From NCBI GenBank assembly GCA_033725935.1, contig MU867066.1, positions 372,001 to 436,000 on the forward strand: a stretch of 64,000 nt of DNA, in the 5' to 3' direction. Origin of the DNA: Cladorrhinum sp. PSN259 (lineage: Eukaryota; Ascomycota; Sordariomycetes; Sordariales; Podosporaceae). The position numbers and the translations under genes were made by a program. Positions 24,501 through 34,975 of the stretch are shown piece after piece; position 1 is the first letter of the stretch, and every line of letters starts with the position of its first letter. The notes beneath the pieces were generated by a model, which was not told where the DNA came from, made no database searches, and saw nothing but the letters and a program-made list of their open reading frames with translations.

Positions 24501-24966
24501 GTGTCCTAAGAAGTTGCCTCCTTTGCCTATTGAGACCATTGGACTGTTGGAGAAGGTCGGTGCATTTGATGGATTGAAGTCTGGTAAAGCAGCGGGCATC
24601 AGGGATGGAGTGAAGAAACATTTTGAAGGCTCGGTCGGGGCATTGAAGGGATATAAACCAATTGCACTTCCCAAAGAGGCAAGGATGGGGAAGGTGACTG
24701 CCATCTGGGCTAAATATGGAGTTTGGGAGACTGTAAGCGAGGAGACGAAAAGGAAGTTTGCGGGACTAGAAAGGGGCAATAAGGATGCGGCAAGGGACTG
24801 GATGATGGATCCGAGAAGAAGTTTTGGCCCAGCTGGATGGGATGAGTTGATCACTGGGATGGAGCTAAAGTGTGAGGTTGTGAAGGGAGATCATTTTAGT
24901 GTCATGAGGAAACCGGGAGTGTTGGAGTTGGGGGAGCGGTTGAGGGAGGCTGTTTGTGGCAAATAG
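18545..24966 (+). CDS. Non-reducing polyketide synthase, SAT-KS-AT-PT-ACP-ACP-TE
   Basis: Two exons, 18545-18834 and 18897-24966 (62-nt intron, GTAAGA donor, TCCAAG acceptor). The intron removes a stop and fuses FLFGDQT... to the rest of the SAT domain. The product is 2119 aa. Domains by residue: SAT ~1-345 (active Cys119 in GICTG); KS ~361-790 (Cys534 in DTACSSS, His669 in HGTGTQ, His709); AT ~887-1200 (Ser980 in GHSLGEY); PT ~1280-1590 (His1310, Asp1496); two ACPs with phosphopantetheine Ser1662 and Ser1784 in GVDSLLS; TE ~1850-2119 with Ser1935 (GWSIGG), Asp1963 and His2096. All catalytic residues are present, so it should iteratively build an aromatic polyketide from malonyl-CoA, fold it in the PT chamber and release it by hydrolysis or Claisen cyclisation. 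No methyltransferase or reductive domain. Cytosolic. The product is not predictable here. Confidence 0.96.
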
Positions 24967-25398
24967 TAGACTCTTCTGTTTTGGTGGTTTTCTTTTTCTT
25001 CATGTTGCACATTATTATTATTCACCAAGATGTATATGGGTAAATTTTCTTTGAAACTTTGAGTTCGGCTAGACAGATTTCTATGTGTATGTATTTTCGG
25101 CTGAAAAGATGGGTTGGATGGAATTTGGGAGGATAACCCACCCATCAACAAATCCGTTTCTGGATGGGTCAGAGTACTGTACAGATCATCAGAGCTGCCG
25201 TGGACAGCCTCCTTCTGGTGAGGCGCAGTTCGGCTAGCCGCATGCGCAATCATCAGAACTGGATGCCTTCAGCTTAACCGGGCAACACCCCACCAAAATA
25301 TATCAACGTCAACTTTCCACGAACCAACTTGGAAATACTGTAGCCGACCAGAAATACCTTTTGAGCATTAACTTCATCCCTGAATACACAACAAGATC
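24967..25398. other. Intergenic between PKS and CorA-like gene
   Basis: PKS 3' flank and promoter of the next plus-strand gene. It contains a perfect CGG-N4-CCG palindrome at 25231-25240. No gene seen. Confidence 0.5.
25231..25240. promoter_or_regulatory. Candidate Zn2Cys6 site CGGCTAGCCG
   Basis: Perfect 10-bp palindrome with inverted CGG half-sites, 159 bp upstream of the CorA-like start codon. Binding by the cluster regulator is inference. Confidence 0.25.
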
Positions 25399-26848
25399 AT
25401 GGACGGGCTACGAGCTCTCGCAGAACTTGACATCTCCCGTATTCACGACGAGGCTGCCCCCGCCAAAAAGTCGCGAGTTAAACCTCTGGCATTTTGCATC
25501 ATCCAAAATGAAACAAACTACAACGTCAGGCGCACCCATCTCGATCACGCACTTGTGCCAGCATTTTTTCGGGATTGTCTACCAGAGGAAGGCGACGGCA
25601 ATTCAGTTAGGCTGAAGCTTGCATGCCTAGGACCGATGGGCACCGAATCGAACCCGGACAAGTCTGTCTGGCGAGATATTTTCAAGGAAATGGATCTCGA
25701 TCCATATTTCGGGCACTTGGTCGCGATCAAGGCGTACGGATTCCACCATTCCATGCGACAGAGCGAAAGCGTTGACTCACAAATCGGGAGCTATTTCCTG
25801 GGCACGAGCACCGTCTGGAATGCTTGGACAACTGAATGGGACCCAATCTTTAAAGTCTTCACAGTCAAGTATTTGATCGTATATTCCGAATGTGAACGCG
25901 ACCCCACCTTTGGGAGACCATCAGCGGTGCTCCGGAACCTCGAGATCTTTGCCCGTCATTCCGGCTCGGGGCTCTATATCCCCCTGGTGCTCGCCGTGGA
26001 GAATGTGCGCCGCAGAGGGTGGAAAACCGGCAACATGCTTCAGGTCATCCGGGACATTGAGACCGAAACAGGGCACGGAAGCTCGGGTGTTGGCCCGTTC
26101 AAAGCGCAAGGTGAGGCTATTACGCAGCTTACCGCCAGGCTCGGAGCAACTCACAACCAGCTCAGCAGCGGCCTCAAGCACTTGAGCATGGTAGATGACC
26201 TTTGCGCCCACATGATTGATTTACATGTTGAGCTCGAGACTGGGGAAGTTGGCAAAAACCGGCAACCAGCGGAGAGCGACAAGAGCATTATGAAAGCAGT
26301 CGAACTGCTCAAGCAGCAGTCGGCAGCAATCAAAGAACAGATCAGATACCTGGAAAAGCGTGTGAAGAATCAATCTACAGTTGTGAGTTTGTGTCCAATT
26401 TTCTTACATGTAGGGCATATTTTTCTAACGAGCCCCGCAGCTCTTCTCCTTCCTAACCCACCAAGACTCAACGGCCAATATCGCACTAGCCAACGCAAGC
26501 ACAAAGTTCGCGGCGGCAAGCGCAAAATTCACCGAGGCGGCCCACCGTGATGCGTCCTCGATGAAGACAATCGCAGTCCTGACCATGGGATATCTTCCGG
26601 CCACCTTCTTGGCCACTCTCTTCTCCATGCCCTCCATGGGCTGGGACCAATCAGACAAGTTTGCGATCTACTGGGCCTGCGCGATACCTGCTACCGTAAT
26701 CACCTTTGTTCTCTGGGCCGGCATCACGCAGCGGGAGGAAATGATGAGATTGGTGAAAGCTATCAGAGGGCGGAGGTATCCGGGAAAGCAGATGCAGGGG
26801 CTGGAGATGATGGCTTCTCAGGGGACAAATGATAGGGGTAGAGTTTAA
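25399..26848 (+). CDS. CorA-like membrane protein
   Basis: Exons 25399-26382 and 26441-26848 with a phase-0, 58-nt intron (GTGAGT donor, CCGCAG acceptor); 463 aa. The N-terminal two-thirds is soluble, with a helical, coiled-coil-like stretch just before the membrane part (residues ~300-365). Two hydrophobic helices close to the C-terminus (about 371-391 and 402-424) include LPATFLATLFSMP, which matches the first CorA-type helix found in many fungal CorA-like proteins. The metal-selective GMN motif of true Mg2+ channels is not evident at the end of that helix (SMPSMGW instead), so transport of Mg2+ should not be assumed. It sits between the PKS and the FAD monooxygenase and is probably carried along with, or part of, the cluster. 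Function unknown. Confidence 0.78.
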
Positions 26849-27026
26849 GAGACGGAAGGAAAGAAAAGTCATAGTGATTATGTAGATAGGTACATGTATG
26901 CGACGCGCTCATATCATTAAACTACAGCAACAAGTAATCCAAAAATAAAACGTAATCAAAAACATCCAATGTATGTACATCCCAACTCCAGAAAATGCAG
27001 CAAAGAAAAAAGACTTATCACATATC

Positions 27027-28343
27027 TTACACCTTCTCACCCTCGACCCTAAACTTCCACGGAGTATTTCCCGCAACAAACTTCTTCTCGCGAACCCAAC
27101 TCAACACGGGCTGCCTCGAAACCACCGGCGCGATCAAGGTAGCCGCAAACCACTTTTCCGTCCCAAAGAACGGATACACGTACCGATCCAGCATCCACCT
27201 GATGGAATTCCCCCACGTGACGGTCCTCACCACTCTCCAGGCCGAATCCTGTATTTTCCGGGTATAATCCTTCCTATCCGCCGCGTAGGCCTCAAACAAC
27301 TGTTCGATCTTTTCCGTCGCCACCGGCACCTCGAAACTATCCTCGGACGCCAGCATTTCTTTTAGCTGGTTTGTCAGCTGGATCACGTCCAGCACGCCGC
27401 TGTTGTACCCGAAGCCCAAGTTGGGCGTGATCTTGGCCGCCGCGTCGCCCAGCAGCGCGATCCTCTTGAAGTTTCGCTTCGGCGCGATGCCTTCCTGCAG
27501 GTGCAACAAGCCGGCGTGGTTGCGATGCGGGAAGACGTCGCCGAACTTGACTTTATCCGTCAGGTGCAGCTCCTTGATTTCTTCCGCGAACGCGTCGACG
27601 TCCTCCTGCGCGTACGTGACTCTTTCCGCGGTGGGTTTGGGCAGGGCCTTGTAGATGATGAACCAGCACAGCTTCTCGCCGGTGAAGAACTGCGAGGAAA
27701 TCACGGAACCGTGGGATTCCCAGTCGGTTCCCGGGGCCGGCGTGCCCGGCACCGCCGAGCGGGAGACGTTGCCGAACAGACCCACGAATGCCGTGGGGAA
27801 AGGCTCGTGGGGGATCGAAGCCATCTCGTCCATCAGTCGCCTCGTTTTGGAGTGGACGCCGTCCGCGCCCCAGATTACTGATCCTTCGTGGACTGAGCCG
27901 TCGTCACAGTGAACGCGGACGCCGGTGTCCAGAGACTCGATCGAGGCGATGTTCTTGTTTGTAAGACACTTCGCCTTGGATGAGTCCGGGAGAGTCTCGT
28001 AGAGGGATTTGAGCAGGTCGAGGCGGGACATGAAGGCGATGGGACGGCCGTGGCATTCCCTGAAATGGAGCTCGTAAGAGTTGTAGACGAGGCCCTCCTT
28101 TGATAGAACCTTTTTGGTGTTGATTGGTGTGCCGACCTTGTCGAAAACATCGAGGAGGTCCAGCTGGTCGAGGAGACGGAAAGTTGTGGGACCGATGGCG
28201 ATTCCGGAGCCTTCGTCGGGCGTGCAGGTGTCTCTGCGCTCGAGGAGGACGAAGTCGATGCCGGCTTTGGTCAGGGCCTGCGCGGCGGTTAGACCGACAG
28301 GGCCACCGCCGATTACGATGACTTTGAAGTTTGCTTTGGTCAT
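27027..28343 (-). CDS. FAD-dependent monooxygenase, paxM-like
   Basis: A single-exon 438-aa protein on the minus strand, convergent with the CorA-like gene. It shows the Rossmann FAD fingerprint GGGPVG (residues 12-17) ending at Glu35, the DG motif (GADGVHSKTR, ~159-168) and the GD motif (LLGDAA, 298-302) followed by TPNLG. This is the class A aromatic hydroxylase / epoxidase fold common in fungal biosynthetic clusters. The usual GDxxH His is Ala303 and the usual acidic pair after the glycine loop reads LD, a visible departure from consensus. C-terminal hydrophobic stretches as in paxM-type enzymes are weak. Likely role: NAD(P)H- and O2-dependent hydroxylation or oxidative rearrangement of the polyketide. 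Family call firm, substrate inferred from the neighbourhood. Confidence 0.9.
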   Translation of the reverse strand: MTKANFKVIVIGGGPVGLTAAQALTKAGIDFVLLERRDTCTPDEGSGIAIGPTTFRLLDQLDLLDVFDKVGTPINTKKVLSKEGLVYNSYELHFRECHGRPIAFMSRLDLLKSLYETLPDSSKAKCLTNKNIASIESLDTGVRVHCDDGSVHEGSVIWGADGVHSKTRRLMDEMASIPHEPFPTAFVGLFGNVSRSAVPGTPAPGTDWESHGSVISSQFFTGEKLCWFIIYKALPKPTAERVTYAQEDVDAFAEEIKELHLTDKVKFGDVFPHRNHAGLLHLQEGIAPKRNFKRIALLGDAAAKITPNLGFGYNSGVLDVIQLTNQLKEMLASEDSFEVPVATEKIEQLFEAYAADRKDYTRKIQDSAWRVVRTVTWGNSIRWMLDRYVYPFFGTEKWFAATLIAPVVSRQPVLSWVREKKFVAGNTPWKFRVEGEKV

Positions 28344-29865
28344 TATGAAGAATATTTATGTGCTGTAACGACTGAAAAGGAATGGGGGTATCTCTGAAAA
28401 AGGCAAAACAAGGATAATGAGAAGAAGGAAGAACAAACTCAAAACCAGGGACTACCCAAGGATTCCTTTTTAAGAAAAAAAAATAAGAGTCCACAGATAG
28501 CTATGGACCCTGCATTTCCTTCAGGGGTTCTCGTGGTTTCGCCCATCGAAGAATGGAAGGGTGACCAGGATGGATCTTATCGAGGCATTGTAACCGTCTA
28601 ATGTGGAGACTCTCCTTTCGTCGATTCTTGGCGTGGCATTTTTGACTTGATAATTTTTTGATAGGTACAACAACAAAGATCTATTCAGCCGTAACTCATT
28701 GGTAGATATTTTTGTTAGAAAGAACTTGACTTGAAGAATAAATGGCCCAAACCCATCCCTAACTTGAAGACGTCGTCAACTGAGCCAGGAACCGTTGAAC
28801 AGTGAACTCAACGGCGTGGGAACCAGCAACACCCTGTAATTTCAGGGCGGTGAACTGATCTTGGCGAATGCCTTTGAACTCTCGACTTTTTATATTTATT
28901 GTGCTTCTTTTTCTACATCGATATGTAAGACGCGGGCACATGCAAGTACTTACGTGAGCCGTAAGCCACCATCTTTCCATTTTTTGTGTCCAACTTGCCT
29001 GTGTCATCAGAAGTTCAGAACTCACCGAATGCCAAGTCATAAATCCCGCCGAAAAAAAAAAAAGGTTTGAAGGTTGCGGAAATAAACGGTGGGTTTCAAC
29101 TCTAGCGTCGGCCCCTGTCGTCAAAAAAGAGTGTCCCGAAATCTTGAAGGTGCATAGATGATTCGAAAGATGTGAACAGGTAACATCCCGCTTTTCCATC
29201 ATTTCAACAAAAAAATAAAATTCCTCGGTCAATGCGACATGTTATCAGGAATCGAAACATTTTCATTTGCCCAACATTTTCGTTTTCACAACCGAGGAAA
29301 AGCAATCGCATGTGACAGGTGTTTTGGCTCTGGGCTCAGACCATCGAAAACCTTGGGAATAATATTTCAGCCCTATATCGGATGTCGCCGTCGCTGCCGT
29401 TGTCAATATTCCAGGGGTTCGATCAAAAAAGCCGAGGCAACGGCGACATTTGTTCGCGCGAACCCCGTTCTTGGGCCAATGGAACCCATCTTTCAATGAT
29501 GATTCGGTTCTTGGCAAAGGGTTTTTAAAAAGTGTCTAAAACCGCCGACTCCATCATGATTCATGGGTCCCTGAGCTCCTAAAGGGTTTGCCAAGAAATG
29601 TCACATCACGTCAGAAAAAATAAAAAAGGTTGAAGTGGTATGTGATGTAGATTTCATCGAGTGTCCGCTGGACACGATGCAATTCACAAGTTCAGAGATA
29701 TGAGGCAATTCACAGGTTCATCAAAAACAAAATCTGGTCAGAGTGCAAAGCTCATCAATTAAGTCCATCATAACTACCAGTGAGTAATGATGGTAGTGTA
29801 ACTTGAATCTCGTATATCATCCCCCTCAGAGTCCACTCCATCCAGTAGATTTGAACCCCTTTTGC
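28344..29865. other. Intergenic, no gene recognised
   Basis: The FAD monooxygenase promoter lies at its left end. A 157-codon minus-strand frame (28759-29232) is present but has no family match or conserved motif that I recognise. Several poly-A tracts. I take it as the right edge of the cluster. Confidence 0.4.
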
Positions 29866-30727
29866 TCAAACATACTCCTTATCATACCCACCTTCAACCT
29901 TCTCGTAGGGCTTAACCAAAAGCGGAACGAGAAGCAAGAACGCCGCCTCGCACCCAAACGCGATCCACTGGAAAACCTGCACCGTCTTGCCCGCCCGGAA
30001 AATAACAGAGTTATCCAGCGAGGCGTACTGCAGCGCGTCGGCCGCCTGAGTGATAGCCAGCGCGGAGCCGCCCGTGCCCGCGACCGCAACGACCAGTAGG
30101 GCGTAGGTGCTTCTCTTGATCCACTTCACGCTCGCAGAGTAGAACTCTGCCTTCCGCAGGCTCCGCTTGTGGATGAACACAAAGACCAAGCCCAAGAGGA
30201 AGGCGGCGGCGCCCCCCGCGAGCGGCGACACGAAAATGCCGTTTTGAAGCGACAGGGCGACTTCGATCAGCTTCTGGACTTCCTTCTTCTTGGCCGTCTT
30301 TTCAGACTCGGGAAACAATTTGGTGGGAAGGCTGGACAGGAAGTCTTCGTCTGAAGCTGAACGGCCGGCGGTGGGCACGCAGGCGATTACTGCGTCACTG
30401 TCGTCGTCGCCGGAAGAATTAACGCCGCAGATGCCAAAGAACCCCAGACGGATCTGGGTGTCGTTGCCTAGTTTGGCTACTTTGCTGTTTTGGAGGGAGA
30501 CGAGGTAGAGCGACGGGATGGTGGGCGAGGTCGAGATGCAGCCTGCCAGGGCGAGGATGGAGAAGACGAGGGAGGGGAGGACGAGGATGACGGCTAGGAT
30601 GTTTAGGATTGTGCTGCGGGATGCTGCTGAATTGTTAGTACTTGAAGAAGGGGAGGGAGAGAAATAAGACAAGTGACTTACGCTTGAGCAGTTTCTTGGC
30701 AACTGCTTTTGCGGTAAATGAACCCAT
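29866..30727 (-). CDS. Fig1-like membrane protein (putative)
   Basis: Exons 30727-30682 and 30626-29866, 55-nt intron, 268 aa. After a short basic N-terminus (MGSFTAKAVAKK) come a hydrophobic helix ending in LALAGCIST and an extracellular segment with YLVSL and IRLGFFGICG. A hydrophilic loop and three more helices follow (about residues 155-175, 190-215 and 235-255). Four membrane spans plus the GC...LGFFGICG pattern resemble the fungal Fig1 family, linked in yeast to calcium entry and cell fusion during mating. SUR7/PalI-type proteins are an alternative. The intron's acceptor is a tandem CAGCAG (30630-30625), so two isoforms differing by one residue are possible. Topology firm, family moderate. 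Confidence 0.7.
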
Positions 30728-31861
30728 TTCGATAATGTTATAATGAGGGTATCGTTCTTAGTTGTGGCTGAAATTATCGAAGAAGTAGAAAAAGAAGAAG
30801 AAAAAAATCCTCGAGCAGGAGAGTTCTGCTGCTGTGGTCGGTCGGTATATAAGGAATCCGGATGTTGTTCGCTCAGAAGAGTCGATATTTATTGTGTGTT
30901 GGCCAGCAACAAAGCGATACTGCAAAAACGCTGCTTCGCTGCAATGAAGGCAAAGAAATTTTAAAACAAAGTCTTTGAGATGATAGAATAGGACGGGAAA
31001 AAATCTATCAATAGAAATTAAGAAACCACTGAATAACAAAGGAAACAATAGAAAAACTCAATAAAGAAGCAACAGCTATGAATTCTGGGACGGCGCTGCA
31101 TTTGCAGAGGATGCAGCATCTTATAGACAACCTTTTTTTCCTACACAGTATGGAACTCTGATATTAATCCCATCTACTCGCAAAATCGATATGCACAACA
31201 TCCCCGTTGATTCCGTTGCATTCGCATGCCCATATTTTTGAGACCCTCCCGATCGATTGGCCAAGACGCCACCACGACCCGTTTGAGCAGCCGCCCATAA
31301 TTACATCCACGCTGGGATTACACAAAAACCATCCAGACTTGCAAAATAACGCGCTTCCAAAAACTCGGAAACGCGGCAAGCGGCGTTTTGATCAGAGTCA
31401 TAAGAAACTGGGCGCTTAAAACACAACAAAGAAACCCCAGCATATGAGCCAAGAAAAATGATGCTGCTGCTATTTTTAGACTTTTGCGATAAACCCCTGT
31501 CTTGGCGGCTGTTTTGAAGCGCTTTGTTGACTTTCCTGATTTGGAAGCAAAGTCTTGGATGTGACCAATGAGGACCTTGGGCCGGCAGTGCGAAGCGTCA
31601 GGGTCCTGGGGGAGGTTACACAACCCTGCAGAGGGACTGCCAGTGCCGGTGAGAGCTCACCAACAGATTGTGAGCTCCTCAATATCTCCCAACGTTCTCA
31701 AAGCTCCTTTGCTCAGCTCCTGATCTGTGTTCAACTCCGGGGCGTTGTATTGGTAACCACCAGTGTCAACACGATGCAGTGGCATCCCTTGAAATCTTTC
31801 CCATTGATCGTCTTTTACGGCGTGATGAGAAGACCCCGTGATCCGTCATGACGGCTCGCCC
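30728..31861. other. Intergenic, no gene recognised
   Basis: Promoter of the Fig1-like gene plus unassigned DNA. A 7-bp inverted repeat GCTGCAT/ATGCAGC lies at 31095-31117. No recognisable coding frame. Confidence 0.4.
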
Positions 31862-33220
31862 TCAGATACGATCCCGTATGATAGAGTCTTGGATTGGTTC
31901 ACCGCACAGACAGTCGGTTTCGGTCCCGCACTTCCACTGCACGTCCTCCCGGGTGAACTTGACGTATCTGGACAACCAAATCTCTTCCTGAAGTCCCCCC
32001 AGCGCGCTGGCTGAGAGGATTCTGACAGGGATCATCTCCGCGGCGATGGAAACCGCACGACACCTGGGTACCGTAATGCTATTCCTGAGCAACAAGTTGT
32101 ACGCCGCGAGGCATCACACCGGAAGGTACTGACTCGATGACTGTGGTGCCGCGATCCATGTTCCAGTGTAAAAACCCGTCGTGGCACGAAGCTCCCGAAG
32201 CAGCAATGATGGTGAGCTTTGATCTCGAAAATACCGTCTCCGTTTTGGTTGACTCCACCTCCCGGTCTAGCTTGGCTAGCGAATCGTTTTCGTCCTGCGC
32301 TTGAAGAACGCAGAGCGAGTCCACCCAGATGTAACTGATATCAAGAAGCCTGCACAGTCTAAAGGCCTGCTGTGAAGTCAAAGGCATGCGCTGCACCGGA
32401 ACGCCAGCCTCAGATTGCAATTCGGCCATGGCGGAGAGCGTCATCTTGTACGGCGGCGGGTTCGTTTGCAGTTCTGCTTCCGGGCCCGCGCAGTAGCTCA
32501 AGCTTGCATACTCCCCGGCCATTGTGCTGGGATCAAAGGGGACGACCGTGACGGTATCATCATCCTTGATCCTGATCACTCTCGCAGGCCAAGTGGCGGC
32601 AAGACCATCATCGTCATCTCGCAAGTTCTCGGCTTGATGGCAATCAGCATGCTCCTCCAAGCAGTTTTTCAGTTTGGATCGAACAAAGGAGAGAATCCTG
32701 GGGTCCAGTCCAGATTCACTTTCATCGGTTTCTAAATTTCTCATTAGCCATACACACACAGTTGAGATCATTAGCTAATTGCATGTGGATAAAAGCAAAA
32801 TTTACTCTGCCTTATCGACAACCTTTTATTATGCATCAGGTTGTCGTTGCCGTGCGAAACTCTGTAAGATATAGAATTGGGACTGTAATTCATTACATAA
32901 CACCGCCAATTTAAATTGTCGTCGTCGTCATCATCAATATCATCGTCGCCGATGGTGCATCTGGAGCACAGGCCTAACTCCTCATCAGAACCAGCCTTGC
33001 CGCGGCAACTTTCTCGGATGGCGTCACAGAGCCAACACTGTTTGGCCATGGCTTTCATAAAGATTTCCGGAATCGGTGTCAATGCTGAGAGAATGTTGGC
33101 GCACGAGTTACAAAGTTCCGAGTCCGAGTCCGAGTCATTCTGGGATTGGAGCTTGAGTGAATGCCAGTTGACCTCGTCGAATTCGAGAGCGTTGGCGTCT
33201 GAACCGGGGGCGAGAGACAT
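31862..33220 (-). pseudogene. HET-domain protein gene, frameshifted and truncated
   Basis: Exon 1 33220-32806 and exon 2 from 32731 are joined by a 74-nt intron in frame. The reading frame shows a Cys-rich N-terminal segment (CNSCANIL, CWLCDAI), an acidic run, then the HET domain: YASLSYCAG, SYIWVDSLCVLQ and LTIIAASGASCHDGF. The frame stops at 32079, but HET-type sequence (GLQEEIWLSRYVKFTREDV, then WKC) continues in another frame to 31862. No intron with good signals bridges the two, so a frameshift near 32080-32095 is likely. The total is also short for a HET protein. Intact family members act in vegetative incompatibility cell death; this copy is probably inactive. A missed intron or assembly error is the alternative. 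GAGTCC repeats encode the Asp/Ser run near the N-terminus. Confidence 0.65.
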
Positions 33221-34011
33221 GTTGTGAGAAGGTTAAGTCGAGGTTCGAGTTCACTGGTGGTTGTGAATTGAGTGCAAACAGTTCCAATGGAAATCTAAGC
33301 AGAGAAAAGAGATGTAAATAAAAGTTCAACAAAATTAACAAGAGTCAAAATCCCAAGGTTTCAAGTAAGGGAGGTTTGTTGCAAGATATATGTATTGAGA
33401 TTTACGAAACAAAATCAAAAATAAAATAAAATAAATAATAACAAAGATAAAAAACAGTTGACGGCGAACGAAACATTGAAAATCCTCGTCATGTGCGGCG
33501 GCCCTCATCTTTCTCGAGACCCCAGCCAACAAAGTCCGAGTTTCCTTTTAGAAATTGCTACTAATATAAAGCAACGTTATCTGAACCCTTTTAGAGCTAA
33601 CAGAACTCACTCTACAAGGTTCTTAAACTAACAACATCTGCAGTGATCCTTATGCACGGATCTGGACTAGACTAGTAGGTGCCGATTTCGAACCCTACTA
33701 CGGATACTACTAGCTAATACTAACAGACCCAACAGAACTATCGGCCCAAAAGCAAGACCCAAGACGGCCCCAGTCCGAGAACATATTCCAAACTTTCAAA
33801 GGACTGATTCGACCAAATAGGAACCCTTCTTTGAACGACATACCTGGCATCACAAGTCTTTCATCACTGCTATTCTCAAATAAATCCTCCTCTAATTAAA
33901 CCAACATCTCATAGTTACCTCCAACTTTGAAATGCACCAAAAACACAACCACGCGGCACGCACACACCAAATCTGCCCCTTCTCTCAATCAAACCCTGCA
34001 ACACCATCTCC
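33221..34011. other. Intergenic, A/T-rich
   Basis: No coding signal. It contains an AT-rich stretch with AAATAAAATAAATAA near 33417-33440 and many short TA-rich words around 33540-33760. Confidence 0.5.
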
Positions 34012-34975
34012 CTACTCCCGAGCACACTCCTCCTCCTCCTCCTCCAACTTCTTCGTAGCAGCCTGCACCTTGCCCTGAATCTCCAAGATGCCCGCAATAG
34101 TCAACAGCCTATCAGACCTCTTGTACCCTTCCTCGAACGGTAATCTTTCCTCTTCTGTAAAAAAAAAACGGCAAGTCAGCTTTTTCATGTTTCGCAAAAC
34201 ACCAGTCCAAAAAAAAAAAAAAGGGTGGCAACTCACGAAACAAAACCCTAACCCAGTCACTCCTCGCATTCCCCTCCGTCCCTTCCCCAAAAACAATCTG
34301 ATAAAGCGCCGTCTCGATGTAACTGAACCTGACCGCGTCGGAACCCAAGTCAATCGCCGGGTTCGCCTTCGTTGCTGCGTCAAGTCGGTTCTTGCGGGCC
34401 AGCGCCGCCGTTTCGATTGGTATTTTTGGCTGAGTAAAGTGCGACGCGACGGTTTCCCAAATCTCTGGATTAAACGTGTGGTTGTCGCCCAGATTCGCGT
34501 CTTGGCGGGATAGGGAGCCGTCGTGTTCGATTACTTTTTTTCATAATCAGCAATCTGCACTACTTACCGCAAGTTCTGGTGTGAATGAAGAAGGGGGGTT
34601 TGTTTGTTTTAACATACTTCCGTGCTTATTCAAATCGTCCAGATGGAATGAAAGCCAGTTCCCCGTTGAGGATGTTTGGAGGGCTTTGAGTCCCACGAGG
34701 ATCGTCGCGTCGGGAGCGAGGTTGATGCCCTCTTTGGCGCCCTTGATGAGGGCCGCGAGCGAGACATCTTTGCCGTCGCGCGGGAGGTATCCGTGGTTAG
34801 CGAGCGCGTTTACCATCGGACAGGGACTTCGGCGGTCGGTCGGCGATGGTTTTTTGAACGAGTGGTCTGCTGCTTCTTTTTTGCCGCCGGCGCCGGTGAC
34901 TGCGTCTACTGCTCCCACGACGCCCGAGAAGACTGAGGAAAAGAGGTTTAGGGCCTGAAACCCGAGTGATGCCAT
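34012..34975 (-). CDS. Heme-thiolate peroxidase, chloroperoxidase family
   Basis: Exons 34975-34618, 34533-34237 and 34154-34012 (introns 84 and 82 nt); 265 aa. The family hallmarks are visible: RSPCPMVNALANHGY with proximal heme ligand Cys52, LPRDG just after it, and the distal EHD motif (Glu122-His123-Asp124) followed by S-x-R-x-D. This is the chloroperoxidase / unspecific peroxygenase (Peroxidase_2) fold, about the usual size for the short fungal members. The N-terminus is only mildly hydrophobic (MASLGFQALNLFSSVFSGVV) and has no clear cleavage site, so it may be intracellular. The first acceptor follows an A-run, which is unusual but is the only one keeping the frame. The C-terminus ends in a Glu run. 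H2O2-dependent oxidation is likely; substrate unknown. It is 5.7 kb from the PKS cluster, and some such enzymes serve polyketide pathways. Confidence 0.85.

Noticed and set aside
27904..28494. 196-codon minus-strand frame upstream of and overlapping the FAD monooxygenase
   Set aside because: Arg/His/Pro-rich shadow of the FAD-binding coding region.
28759..29232. 157-codon minus-strand frame as a gene
   Set aside because: No recognisable domain, irregular composition, and no supporting splice or promoter context.
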